Positions 19,109-26,717 of a stretch of DNA of 64,000 nt are shown in pieces; the first letter of the stretch is position 1; each line of letters begins with the position of its first letter. The translations under genes were made by a program, and so were the position numbers. Where the stretch lies: contig JAFSLH010000006.1 in assembly GCA_017448545.1 (NCBI GenBank), positions 1-64,000 on the forward strand, read 5' to 3'. Source of the stretch: Clostridia bacterium (lineage in GTDB: Bacteria > Bacillota > Clostridia > Christensenellales > CAG-138). The notes under the pieces are model-generated. The model saw nothing but the letters and a program-made list of their open reading frames with translations, was not told the origin of the DNA and searched no databases.

Positions 19109-20572
19109 TTAAAATCCTCCGTCATACGCAAAGAATGAATTCACCTGATCTTCGTAGTCAGGTTTGCCAAGCGGATCCCGGTTTTCTTCCTGTTCGCCCG
19201 GCATCGGTCGACCTGCTGCAAACGCTCGCAGCGCATCCGGCCCGTGCGTCAGCTCGTGCGGATACTTTGCGCAGTCGTTCGGTTCCCGCTCGTCCTTCTG
19301 GATCGACAGCAGGCAGCGCCACAGGTACGGACACGCATTCCGAAGGAACCGCATGCGTGCCGTCAATCGCGTTTCGCCCGTTTGCACGTCCCGCTCCTCG
19401 ATCGGTGAAAGCCACTCTTTCAGGTCAAGCCATCCCTGCACACGGTCGTTTGACGTCTGCGTCATCGGCAGCCCGCAATCCGAAAAAATCTCCGCTGTGC
19501 TTCTGCCGGTATGCCGGTCAAGGTTCCACAAATCGGGCGGCGCATAGATCGCATCGATCTCTTCCGTCCCGTTTGCCGCCTTGATCGCAGCAGCCGCTTC
19601 GCTCGCAATCAGCCCGCTTTTCGCGATTTCCCGGTAAACGATATCGAATCCCTGATCATCTACCCGATGCCAGTACGCTGCCAGCTTGTCCAGACCGTAG
19701 TCGAGCGAGATATAGCGTCTGCATACGCCCTGCGGCAGATAATCCACCAGGTGAATGTGCGCCCGGACCTCTTCGAAGAATACGCCGCCGACCACCGTGA
19801 ACGCTTCCTCCGGCGTTGCGGGGAATTCTGCTAACACCTTCTCGCCCAGAACGCGCTTCTGCCGCTCGTACCATTCCGGCGTGCGTCTCGGGTCAGCGCT
19901 CCACGGAATGAAGATCCGGTTGAAGTCCTCTACTTCGGTCCATATCTTCTCGAACAGCGTCCCGCGCTTGATCGTGCTCAGGCCGATGACCTTTCCGCTC
20001 GTCGGTCTTGATACCGTCGGATACGCTGAAACCCATATTTTATCTGCGAACTGTTGAAACGCCCATTCATCGAGAATGATCAGGTTTGCCGTGAAGGATC
20101 GACCGGCCCCCGGCGTCGATGCAAACGCCTGGAATGTGCTCTCCGGCTCGTCCGGGTTCGTCATCGTGACACTCAGCGCTGTGCTGCTCCACGTCATCCC
20201 GCCCCATTCTTTCTCGCGGCATATCCCGCGCATGTGGTTCAGGATCACGCTGACACGCCGCACAAGCTCTTTCGCTTCCGTCTCCGTCCTCGACAACGCA
20301 ACGACCGTGATCCCCGCCTGCAGCATGCACCATACCGCATATGCAAGCACCAGCCACGTGATCCCCAGCTGACGCGCTTTCAGGATGATATTCAACCGGT
20401 TCTCGTTGATCGAGTACAGCGCCTTTTTCTGTGCTTCCCACAGCCGAAACGGGACGATTATCCCCGGTGCATCCTTGTCCTCGATCTTCACCCACGTCTC
20501 GATGAAATACTCCAGGTTTCTCCTGCAGGCCTTGAGCTCGCTGTTATACGCTTTCTGCAGGATAGGATTCAA
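19109..20572 (-). CDS. terL: Terminase large subunit
   Basis: The product is 487 residues, the usual size. The ATPase half has an adenine-binding-type region near residue 45 (PFRLWEAQKKALYSI), a P-loop variant with LKARQLGITWL, and a Walker B segment NLIILDEWAF. The C-terminal nuclease half begins at YISLDYGLDK, whose Asp is a probable metal ligand. It cuts and pumps phage DNA through the portal. A TTG start at 20572 lies inside the small-terminase gene (29-base overlap) behind a GGCGGTG site; no better start is nearby. The P-loop lacks a canonical GxxxxGK[ST], as in many phage terminases with the R/Q-x-G variant. Confidence 0.9.
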   Translation of the reverse strand: MNPILQKAYNSELKACRRNLEYFIETWVKIEDKDAPGIIVPFRLWEAQKKALYSINENRLNIILKARQLGITWLVLAYAVWCMLQAGITVVALSRTETEAKELVRRVSVILNHMRGICREKEWGGMTWSSTALSVTMTNPDEPESTFQAFASTPGAGRSFTANLIILDEWAFQQFADKIWVSAYPTVSRPTSGKVIGLSTIKRGTLFEKIWTEVEDFNRIFIPWSADPRRTPEWYERQKRVLGEKVLAEFPATPEEAFTVVGGVFFEEVRAHIHLVDYLPQGVCRRYISLDYGLDKLAAYWHRVDDQGFDIVYREIAKSGLIASEAAAAIKAANGTEEIDAIYAPPDLWNLDRHTGRSTAEIFSDCGLPMTQTSNDRVQGWLDLKEWLSPIEERDVQTGETRLTARMRFLRNACPYLWRCLLSIQKDEREPNDCAKYPHELTHGPDALRAFAAGRPMPGEQEENRDPLGKPDYEDQVNSFFAYDGGF

Positions 20573-21101
20573 GCCGTTTCACCGCCTTTTCGAACAGTTC
20601 TCGGTCCTCCTGGGACAGCTTTTCGACCGCGTCGATCGATCCTCCGATCTCCGTGCTGACCTTGTCCCGCCACAGATCCGGCAGCCGGTTCTTCAGCCAG
20701 AAGATCGTCGCCGTGACGTTCGCCGGGACGTACTCCTGGAAATCGACCATTTCGATGCGTTCCGTTTCCCCGACCAGCTTTCCCGATTCGTCGTAGACCT
20801 TTTCGCGCAGCTTCTGCGGCCGCTTCAGCGTTACCGTTTTCCCGATCGTTTGCTCGAACAGTGAGTTCTCGACCACCGCGTCCGCCTCGCGCGCGCCCGT
20901 GTTTAGGGCGTCCGATATGTCCGGATATCGGTTTTTCCACTCTGAAAGAGTGGACCTGCTGATCCCGATGTTCTTCGCGATGGCTTCATCGGTCATCCCT
21001 TGCCGCGCCCAGGCCGTCAGAAGCTTCAGCTTTGCTTCCGTGTGCCACGCTTTCTGCTTGTCGCGGCTGCCTCTTCGTGTGCCGGTCTTCTTCGCTGCCA
21101 T
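20544..21101 (-). CDS. terS: Terminase small subunit
   Basis: This is a 185-residue protein with a basic N-terminus and a helix-turn-helix at about residues 35-60 (MTDEAIAKNIGISRSTLSEW), the pac-site-binding motif of many small terminases. A helical oligomerisation region follows. It is the first gene of the late operon, placed right after a terminator and the 41-bp promoter-like repeat. AAAGGAGCG precedes the ATG, and its end overlaps the large-subunit start. Confidence 0.85.
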   Translation of the reverse strand: MAAKKTGTRRGSRDKQKAWHTEAKLKLLTAWARQGMTDEAIAKNIGISRSTLSEWKNRYPDISDALNTGAREADAVVENSLFEQTIGKTVTLKRPQKLREKVYDESGKLVGETERIEMVDFQEYVPANVTATIFWLKNRLPDLWRDKVSTEIGGSIDAVEKLSQEDRELFEKAVKRLESYPAESV

Positions 21102-21124
21102 CGGCCGCGCTCCTTTCGCTTCTG

Positions 21125-21165
21125 TGCTTTCACCATATCACGCTTTCGGCCCCCAAAACTGCCAT
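21125..21165 (-). promoter_or_regulatory. Candidate late promoter, copy 2 of the 41-bp duplicated element
   Basis: It differs from 3613-3653 at a single position. Read leftward it holds the extended -10 box TGATATGGT and a poor -35, and it ends about where transcription would start, 24 bases before the small-terminase ATG. It follows the terminator of the upstream regulator gene. Confidence 0.65.
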
Positions 21166-21178
21166 GTTTTGGAGCATC

Positions 21179-21202
21179 AAAAAAGAGCGCTCCCGGCGCT
21201 CT
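21179..21202 (-). terminator. Intrinsic terminator after the late-regulator gene
   Basis: On the minus strand AGAGCGC and GCGCTCT form a perfect stem around CGGGA, followed by six T. It begins at the stop codon of the regulator gene and separates the early operon from the late operon. Confidence 0.85.
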
Positions 21203-21477
21203 TACTGCCTTTCGATCTGGGCCTTGATCTTCCGCATCTCACGGAAGTATGTTCGCTCGGAGATGTAGAGCGACATGCACACCTGCTGCACGCTCATTCG
21301 AAGCACGAATCGTTTGTGCAGCAGGTGTGCCCGTCGATCCGGTATGTTCCGATCCGCAAGGATCTCTTTGATCATACCGTCGATTCGTTCCCTGATCTGC
21401 TGCATGCGCGGAGAACGGCGCTTCGCTGCGCCTGCGTTTCTGTATTCGTTCATCATGCGAATGGTTATGCGTTCCAT
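21202..21477 (-). CDS. Late-gene transcription activator candidate (sigma-70 region 4-like HTH)
   Basis: This is a 91-residue basic protein. Its C-terminal third has a helix-turn-helix of the sigma region 4 type: MSVQQVCMSLYISERTYFRE. This is the style of the RinA/ArpU/LtrA late regulators that lie immediately upstream of the small terminase in many Gram-positive phages. Here the next element is a terminator and then the 41-bp promoter-like repeat, so it is the natural candidate to act there. The ATG at 21477 has GGGGGTAG upstream; a longer in-frame extension would run through a large palindrome and is less likely. The activating role is inferred from position and motif. Confidence 0.6.
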   Translation of the reverse strand: MERITIRMMNEYRNAGAAKRRSPRMQQIRERIDGMIKEILADRNIPDRRAHLLHKRFVLRMSVQQVCMSLYISERTYFREMRKIKAQIERQ

Positions 21478-21503
21478 GCCTCTACCCCCGTTCCGGTTTC
21501 CGG

Positions 21504-21640
21504 CGTGTGGACAACGCCGTGCGTTGACCACACGGATTTAACGGTGGACTGTATGACCAGTGTGGACAAGTCCTGTTTTTTGGTATCCACGATGCCTTCG
21601 TTGGACTTGCCCGACACTGCTCACACGGGTCCACCTTGCT
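21504..21640. repeat. Large palindrome and GTGGAC-type repeats beside rep (candidate replication origin)
   Basis: Bases 21504-21534 form a hairpin with a 7-bp outer stem (CGTGTGG/CCACACG), one A-A mismatch, a 5-bp inner stem (CAACG/CGTTG) and a 5-base loop. TGTGGACAA occurs at 21506 and 21561, GTGGAC also at 21543, and GTCCAC in reverse at 21630. There is no T-run, so it is not an intrinsic terminator. The gap lies just after the Rep gene and before the late regulator. HUH nickases usually act at hairpins near their own gene, so an origin is plausible; an operator for the regulator is the main alternative. Confidence 0.45.
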
Positions 21641-21644
21641 GCTG

Positions 21645-22502
21645 CTATGATAATCGCCTGCGGCTGGCTGATGGGCTATCTTGTTTTATAATTGTTCCTT
21701 CTTGTCCTTCTTGGTTCCAAAACTTTACATATTTACAAGGGTTTCCCAAAAGGTCGCCGCGTGACCCGCGTTTTGGGTCTTTCTCCGGGATCTTTACATA
21801 CTTAAAATGCAGATATCCGTACTCCGTCGAAAACCCCTCTACGTACGCATATCCGCGCGGCGGTCGCGGTGGATGCTCCAGCGAGTAAGCCGTCACCGGT
21901 TCTGTCGGCCGCTCTTTCTCCGGCTTCCGCGCGTTCTTTGTGATCTTGTAGCGATGCCCTCCCTGCTCCGGCGTCCAGTGGTTCCAAAGGTAATTCGCAA
22001 GCGCCGTATAGTCCGCACCGTAGTCGATCCCGTTGTAATAGTTGTGTTCGCGAAGATGTTGCACGTCGACGATATCGCCGTACGTCCATTCATCCAGCAA
22101 CGCGGCGACGTCCACTCCCTCCGACAGCATGTGCAGGTGGATCCGCTTCGTGCTTTTGCCGCGCCCCACGACAATGCAGATCACCGCATCCGGATACATA
22201 CGTTTCAGGCGGCGCCAGTACCGGTCCCGCAGCTGCTGCGCCTCCTCAAATGTGTGTACCTCATTTTCCTGGTCAAACGTCAATGTGCTGTATAAGCTGG
22301 TCGGTGAGAAATTCGCGTTGACCAACTGCACGAAATGCCGGCGGGAAATGCCGGCTTTATGTTGTTCATATTCTTCTTCGCTCTGAAAACGAATACGCGG
22401 AACGCTGTCCTTCGCTGTGCGCTTCCGGTTTGATGTAACAGAGTAAACCTCCTGCTCGCACACTGCTCCCGCGAATATTCGCTGCTTCACGCGATAAGCC
22501 AT
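21645..22502 (-). CDS. HUH-type replication initiator (Rep) endonuclease
   Basis: This is a 285-residue protein with the three motifs of rolling-circle Rep proteins in order: motif I as LYSTLTFDQ (near residue 75), the metal-binding HUH motif as IHLHML (near 130), and motif III as YTALANYLWNHW (near 185) with candidate catalytic tyrosines. Such enzymes nick one strand and stay covalently bound to start replication. It is the last large gene of the early operon and no helicase, primase or polymerase is visible in the window. The ATG at 22502 with GGAGAG is preferred over a 20-residue longer frame with an unlikely Arg/Gly-rich start. A palindrome suited to nicking lies just downstream. Confidence 0.75.
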   Translation of the reverse strand: MAYRVKQRIFAGAVCEQEVYSVTSNRKRTAKDSVPRIRFQSEEEYEQHKAGISRRHFVQLVNANFSPTSLYSTLTFDQENEVHTFEEAQQLRDRYWRRLKRMYPDAVICIVVGRGKSTKRIHLHMLSEGVDVAALLDEWTYGDIVDVQHLREHNYYNGIDYGADYTALANYLWNHWTPEQGGHRYKITKNARKPEKERPTEPVTAYSLEHPPRPPRGYAYVEGFSTEYGYLHFKYVKIPEKDPKRGSRGDLLGNPCKYVKFWNQEGQEGTIIKQDSPSASRRRLS

Positions 22503-22519
22503 CCTTACTCTCCTTCCTT

Positions 22520-22930
22520 CTATCCGATCACCGCTTCGATCACCTTCCGCACCGCGATCCACCGCATCTGGCGATCATCAATGTTCCCGACATAGACCCG
22601 CACCGTTTCCTGCGGTCTGTGCACCACGATTATCTCCCCGCCCTGGTTGATAAAGAATCCGTTCACCGGCCGCCCGATCCGGTTCAGCATCAATTTCGCT
22701 TCTTCCAGAAAGCACTCCATTTCCGCCATGTTCGCCGCTTCCCGGTCTCGCTGCGCCTGCCGATACGCTTCCCGCACGCGCTCCTGCTCTTCTGCTTCCT
22801 CTGCGCGAACCTGTCGCTGCGTCTCTACCACCTTCGCAAATTCATTCGTGTCGAGCAGCGAGCCCTGCGCCGCTTCTTCCCGCTTTTTCCGCTGTGCCCG
22901 CACTGCCGCACCCAAAAACAGATCTGTCAT
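22520..22930 (-). CDS. Phage hypothetical protein, coiled-coil with C-terminal alpha/beta region
   Basis: This is a 136-residue product. Residues 10-75 are rich in Glu, Arg, Gln and Ala and are likely coiled coil. Residues 80-136 look like a small mixed domain (GFFINQGGEIIVVHRPQETV). The ATG at 22930 overlaps the stop of the preceding gene as ATGA, which fixes the start. It lies just upstream of the Rep gene and may assist replication, but that is only context. Confidence 0.55.
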   Translation of the reverse strand: MTDLFLGAAVRAQRKKREEAAQGSLLDTNEFAKVVETQRQVRAEEAEEQERVREAYRQAQRDREAANMAEMECFLEEAKLMLNRIGRPVNGFFINQGGEIIVVHRPQETVRVYVGNIDDRQMRWIAVRKVIEAVIG

Positions 22931-23376
22931 GCCACTGCCTCCCGCTCGTTCAAGAGCTGAAGAATCTGATCTTCCTTCCCTCGCATGACGCCGTATTTCT
23001 GCACGTATTGATCGAGCAGCGTTGCCATGGTATCCGCGATCTCCCGTTGCTTCTTCGCGCTGCCCTCCGCTGTGCGTGTCTTCTTCTGCTCGTCCTCCAA
23101 GCGTTGCTTCCATTCCGCCTCTTCATTCAGCTGCTTTTCCGTCAACGCGTTCACGAGCTCGTTCCGCTCGTACTGATCATCCGTGCGCTTCTTCGAGTTC
23201 TCCGTCAGCAGCTCCCGCAGCTGCCGGATCGTCTCGTCCTTCGCTGCCAGTTTCTCTGTGCGCGGTATATACATGACCATCAAGGCGGCGAGGACCCCCA
23301 GCACGCCCAGCACGATGAACGCAACCAGGATTCGGTACAAGACTTCCAAAACTGCAATCAGTGCTTCGTTCTCCAT
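22927..23376 (-). CDS. Membrane-anchored coiled-coil phage protein
   Basis: This is a 149-residue protein with an N-terminal hydrophobic helix (about residues 5-38, including ILVAFIVLGVLGVLAALMVM) followed by a long Glu/Lys/Gln/Arg coiled coil. The topology is an N-in anchor with the coil on one membrane face. It lies in the early operon, not near lysis genes, so a replication-anchoring or host-interaction role is as likely as a lysis role. No family recognised. Confidence 0.6.
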   Translation of the reverse strand: MENEALIAVLEVLYRILVAFIVLGVLGVLAALMVMYIPRTEKLAAKDETIRQLRELLTENSKKRTDDQYERNELVNALTEKQLNEEAEWKQRLEDEQKKTRTAEGSAKKQREIADTMATLLDQYVQKYGVMRGKEDQILQLLNEREAVA

Positions 23377-23377
23377 A

Positions 23378-23878
23378 TCATAACGCCTCGCTTTCCAAAA
23401 AATCTGCCAACCTGTCCCGCAATTTTGCAGGGCTCACATGAACCATCCGCGCTACGCGCGTCGGCGGCAATCCCTCTGCGAGCAACCGCCTGATCTCCGG
23501 TTTCTTTGCGTCCGGGATCTCTCCGTACTTCGTGCACGTTATTCCGTTCGCGTCCATCATGCGGCGCAAGCGCCCTTCGCCGACGTGCATCCGCCTGCAG
23601 ATCGTGTTGATGTATACTCCTGTCGCTGCCAGCTGCCGAACCTCCTCGATCGTTTCCGGCGTCCACTCGCATACCACATTCGGGGCTTTCCTCTTCTTTT
23701 TGGGCTTCGTCCTCTTCTCGCCATCTTCCACTTCGAGCCCGATGCTTCTCAGCTTTTCGATGACCTCTTCCCGCGACCTGCAGCAAAGCTCCTGTATGAT
23801 CTTGATCTGCGCGCGCTTGTCCTTCGCGTCCCGGTACATCGTCCGCAGCTCGCCGTCCGTGTAGCTCCAGCCCTTCAT
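23378..23878 (-). CDS. Phage DNA-binding protein with helix-turn-helix segments
   Basis: The 166-residue product has a basic linker near residue 60 (KPKKKRKAP) and two helix-turn-helix-like segments: VRQLAATGVYINTICRRMHV (residues 85-105) and IRRLLAEGLPPTRVARMVHV (residues 130-150). The two share the pattern xLAxGxxxxxIxRxMHV, suggesting an internal duplication. A role as an early regulator or origin-binding protein is plausible. The ATG overlaps the previous stop as ATGA. Confidence 0.6.
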   Translation of the reverse strand: MKGWSYTDGELRTMYRDAKDKRAQIKIIQELCCRSREEVIEKLRSIGLEVEDGEKRTKPKKKRKAPNVVCEWTPETIEEVRQLAATGVYINTICRRMHVGEGRLRRMMDANGITCTKYGEIPDAKKPEIRRLLAEGLPPTRVARMVHVSPAKLRDRLADFLESEAL

Positions 23879-24117
23879 TCGATTTCCCCTTTCACCGACC
23901 GGAACGCCTGTTCTGCAGCCGTTTCCCGTTTCGCGGACTGCTTCCGCAAAATGACTTCTGCCAAGTCCAGAAGGTCGATCGCAATCGAAAGCAGCGCGTA
24001 TTCGACGCCCTTCCCTTCGATCTCCTCTGCAGCATTCCGCAGCTCCGTGATCCGCTCCCGCACATATCCGATCGACTGCGCGTACGCAATCAGCGCATAC
24101 CGATTCCTCTGTTCCAT
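23875..24117 (-). CDS. Small helical phage protein
   Basis: This is an 80-residue, almost entirely helical protein with alternating charged and aliphatic residues. AAAAGGAGATG precedes the ATG at 24117, which makes a longer upstream frame unlikely. Its stop overlaps the next start, so it is translationally coupled. No function can be assigned. Confidence 0.5.
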   Translation of the reverse strand: MEQRNRYALIAYAQSIGYVRERITELRNAAEEIEGKGVEYALLSIAIDLLDLAEVILRKQSAKRETAAEQAFRSVKGEIE

Positions 24118-24459
24118 TGGTTCATCTCCTTTTCCGTCGTGTGTGCTGCTTTTCTGTCTCCTTTTCCCGTTGCGGGCTGCAGGCGAATAAAACCGCAAAA
24201 ACTTCGCCTGCCGCCCGCCTTCTGCAGGATCCGGCGCATGGATTCGCGGAGGAAGAACACGAAATACCCATCGAATCGCCTACCGCCTACCGGTTCCTGC
24301 ATACTTTCGATCGGGCAAGAAGCCGGGGAGACGCCCCCGCCCGATCGCGGACCGCTGTATGCGGCCCAAACTCTCTGCCGGAAGGAGTAAGGAGACACAG
24401 GAACCTCCCGGCAGCCGCGCGTTTGCGGTAGATCAAGCAAAACCCGCCCCGCGCGAAAC
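24118..24459. other. Non-coding stretch in the early operon with two dyads
   Basis: These 342 bases hold no convincing gene; one minus-strand open frame crosses it but has a poor composition and no ribosome binding site. Two inverted repeats stand out. GCAGGCGA at 24179-24186 is mirrored at 24204-24211 around a 17-base loop, and CTGCCGG at 24381-24387 is mirrored as CCGGCAG at 24409-24415 with AAGG and CCT flanks extending the pairing. This could be a structured RNA, a transcription-processing region or a cis-acting replication site. Confidence 0.4.
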
Positions 24460-24717
24460 TTATTCCAAATACTGTGCAATCGACAGCTGCACGTCCTCCG
24501 GCAGTTCCTTGATCTTGATTCGCAGCGCCTTCAGCACCGCTTTCCTCTGCGAATAATCCCACGCCGTTACCGGTTGCAGCATCAGCGTCCGAAACGTCGG
24601 AACGCTGATCCCTGCGAGAACGCATACATCCTCACGCGTAAAGCCGTTGGCATGCATCCGTTCCAGAATGACCGCTTTCAGCCAGTCAATCGGCTGCTGT
24701 TTCTGTTCCCCTGCCAT
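24460..24717 (-). CDS. Small phage HTH protein
   Basis: The 85-residue product includes FTREDVCVLAGISVPTFRTL, a clear helix-turn-helix, and a C-terminal helical segment ending DVQLSIAQYLE. It resembles Cro- or CII-sized regulators. The start ATG at 24717 overlaps the upstream stop as TGATG. It may regulate early or replication genes. Confidence 0.6.
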   Translation of the reverse strand: MAGEQKQQPIDWLKAVILERMHANGFTREDVCVLAGISVPTFRTLMLQPVTAWDYSQRKAVLKALRIKIKELPEDVQLSIAQYLE

Positions 24718-24920
24718 CACTTTCCCCTCACTTCCAGCACGATCTGGATCCGTGCATTGCCGCGCTCGTCCTTCTCCCCGCGCAGCATCTGCACCGTCTG
24801 ATCCCGGACGATCGCAAACGGCAATTCCGCCACGATCCCGCAAAAGATCGTGCAGCCGTCGCCCATGATCCGCACCAACGTCGAATTCGGAAATACCTGC
24901 AACAGTTCGTACAAGCTCAT
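24717..24920 (-). CDS. Small phage hypothetical protein
   Basis: This is a 67-residue protein with predicted beta strands (TLVRIMGDGCTIFCGIVAEL) and a basic C-terminus. GGAGGCAGAT precedes the ATG at 24920. It has the size and strand pattern of small phage OB- or SH3-like proteins, but I cannot name a family. Confidence 0.55.
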   Translation of the reverse strand: MSLYELLQVFPNSTLVRIMGDGCTIFCGIVAELPFAIVRDQTVQMLRGEKDERGNARIQIVLEVRGK

Positions 24921-24930
24921 ATCTGCCTCC

Positions 24931-25497
24931 TTACTCGTCCCCGTCGTGATCCTTGAATACCCTTGCATTGATCCCGCGCAGCGCTTCCACGACGTCCTCC
25001 GGAAGCGTGAACGCCGAAACGCACGCGATCGTCTGGCAAAGTCCGTTCTTCACCGTGAGCACGTCCCAGTTCCTCCGCCAGTACACGCCGATTCCGCCCG
25101 CCTTGATCTCGTCCCGCAGCGGCGCAAAGTACGTCTCTTCCACAAAGAAGATTTTGCCTCCGCCATAGAACGGGATCAGCACAGCCCCGCGGTACTGCAG
25201 GTGCACCCCGTACGCGCTCATGCCGACCTCGTCCTCGCATGTGTCCGCCAGAATCTCCGCTATCTCCGGATTGTACGGCTTCACGACGAACGTCCAGCCC
25301 GGCCGGTCTTCTTTCTTGACGTCGAAAATCGTCTGCATGATCTCCAGCGTGATGCTGTCGCCCAGGTTCCCGACTTCGTACAGTGCAAACTTGTCTCCAA
25401 CAAACCGCCGCACCGCCCCGGTCCCTTCTTCGATGTGCTCGTATGTCACGATCGTGCGCGTTGCCGCGCAGATCTTCGCGATCTTCTTCAGCTGCAT
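24931..25497 (-). CDS. Phage hypothetical protein
   Basis: This is a 188-residue mixed alpha/beta protein beginning QLKKIAKICAATRTIVTYE, with segments such as GWTFVVKPYNPEIAEILAD and CGAVLIPF-type strands in the middle. GGGAGGGA precedes the ATG at 25497. I have seen proteins of this form annotated as hypothetical in Clostridia phages, but no function is known to me. Confidence 0.55.
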   Translation of the reverse strand: MQLKKIAKICAATRTIVTYEHIEEGTGAVRRFVGDKFALYEVGNLGDSITLEIMQTIFDVKKEDRPGWTFVVKPYNPEIAEILADTCEDEVGMSAYGVHLQYRGAVLIPFYGGGKIFFVEETYFAPLRDEIKAGGIGVYWRRNWDVLTVKNGLCQTIACVSAFTLPEDVVEALRGINARVFKDHDGDE

Positions 25498-25775
25498 TTG
25501 TCCCTCCCTACGCACATTACGATCCCGAATCTTGCCGCCGCCTTGCGGGTTGCCCGCATTCTGTCAAGGTCATCCATCGCGGCCTTGTACAGGTCAAGCA
25601 GCCCCGCCCGTCTGCACAGTTCTTCCGAAAACGGGTTTTCTCCGATACAGTGCAGGCTCGCCGTCGCAAGCGTCCACGGATCCGCTGCGCGCGGGTTCGA
25701 CAGTTCCTTGACGTGCCGCTCCACAAAGCGCATCGCGTGCCCGTCGTTCTTCCATGTGATCTCACCAAGATTCAT
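25488..25775 (-). CDS. Small phage hypothetical protein
   Basis: This is a 95-residue helical protein with paired His and Cys residues (ASLHCIGENPFSEELCRRAG), which might bind a metal. AAGGAAGGGG precedes the ATG. It overlaps the following gene by 10 bases. No family recognised. Confidence 0.5.
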   Translation of the reverse strand: MNLGEITWKNDGHAMRFVERHVKELSNPRAADPWTLATASLHCIGENPFSEELCRRAGLLDLYKAAMDDLDRMRATRKAAARFGIVMCVGRDKCS

Positions 25776-25831
25776 TTCCCCTTCCTTTCTGCCGCAATTA
25801 CAACGTCTTGTAACTCAGTCCAATGTTGAAA

Positions 25832-26104
25832 TCATCCATCGCTTAATTGCAAACATCTATTCTCAAACTTCTTATAAGCGTCAATATACATTTCGTTTTT
25901 ATCTCCGTTATAAGTTAGTTCGTAATACATACCATCACGCAAGTTTGTCGATGCCAACGCTTTACTGTTCTGCAATGTTTTACACATCCAAACGATATAC
26001 ACATCATCTTTCGTGATCTGAACATTATCGGATTTATCAAGATGCTCGTTTGTATAATCCGCAACGATACTCTTTACAAGTTCAATAAATTCTAATTCTT
26101 TCAT
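25832..26104 (-). CDS. DUF6275-like phage protein
   Basis: This 90-residue protein contains the pattern I associate with DUF6275: FIELVKSIVADYTNEHLDKS, then VQITKDDVYIVWMCKTLQN, then DGMYYELTYNGDKNEMYIDA. It is a small alpha/beta protein found in many Firmicutes phages, with no known role. The region is more AT-rich than its neighbours, suggesting separate acquisition. The ATG lies within the stop region of the small membrane-peptide gene upstream. Confidence 0.6.
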   Translation of the reverse strand: MKELEFIELVKSIVADYTNEHLDKSDNVQITKDDVYIVWMCKTLQNSKALASTNLRDGMYYELTYNGDKNEMYIDAYKKFENRCLQLSDG

Positions 26105-26223
26105 TCTTCTCTCCTTTCTGCCGCATCGTCGTACCGGCCGGCCATAATGCAAGCGCACATCATCGGCACGACGAACGCTGCGACACACGCTGCGCCGACG
26201 ATAAGCCATACAAGCCAGTTCAT
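26101..26223 (-). CDS. 40-residue single-pass membrane peptide
   Basis: A short frame starting at 26223 encodes 40 residues: an N-terminal hydrophobic helix (WLVWLIVGAACVAAFVV) and a charged tail. GGAGGAAACC lies 6-8 bases before the ATG, and the stop TGA overlaps the next gene's ATG. The strong ribosome binding site and coupling support a real gene despite its size. Function unknown. Confidence 0.55.
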   Translation of the reverse strand: MNWLVWLIVGAACVAAFVVPMMCACIMAGRYDDAAERREE

Positions 26224-26243
26224 TCCGGTTTCCTCCGCTCGCC

Positions 26244-26717
26244 TTATTCGATCATCCCGCGCAGCATCTGTGCATACGCTTCGCGCTCATAGATCCGTTG
26301 CGGCGACTCTGTTTCTTTCTCGCCCGGCCAGTACCAGCCGATCAGCCGACCGCAGTGCCGCGATCCGTGCGTTTCGTATGCTTCATACGCGAGCCGGATG
26401 CCGTCCACGTCGCGGTAATATCGGTCTGCGTCTGCGTTGTAGTAGATCGGTGAGATCCCGCTGCACGCCGTTTCCGGTTCGATCATGTAATAGGTGTAGT
26501 TCCAGTTTTCGTTCCCGTAATCTTCATCGAATCGCAATGCAACTTCGAATCCGAAAATATCCGTGATTTTTGCGGTTCTCCCACACAAATGTTTCATCTC
26601 TCGAATAAACGAATCCGCAAAAGGCGTCTCGATGTTTCCATCTGCGTCTAAACCATATTCACGTTCCATGTCTTCCCACGAGCGAATCCGCACGCGGTCG
26701 CCTACCTTGAATTCCAT
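26244..26717 (-). CDS. Phage hypothetical protein with N-terminal KOW/SH3-like start
   Basis: This is a 157-residue acidic, Tyr-rich protein. It begins MEFKVGDRVRIRSWEDM, the style of small beta-barrel modules, followed by CGRTAKITDIFGFEVALRF. The ATG at 26717 overlaps the stop of the truncated methyltransferase frame. No specific family recognised. Confidence 0.5.
   Translation of the reverse strand: MEFKVGDRVRIRSWEDMEREYGLDADGNIETPFADSFIREMKHLCGRTAKITDIFGFEVALRFDEDYGNENWNYTYYMIEPETACSGISPIYYNADADRYYRDVDGIRLAYEAYETHGSRHCGRLIGWYWPGEKETESPQRIYEREAYAQMLRGMIE

Noticed and set aside
21506..21569. TGTGGACAA repeats as DnaA boxes
   Set aside because: The reverse complement differs from the DnaA consensus TTWTNCACA at the third base in both copies; reported only as repeats beside rep.
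24090..24479. Possible 129-residue protein in the early-operon gap
   Set aside because: Poor composition, no ribosome binding site, and overlap with two better-supported genes; left as non-coding.
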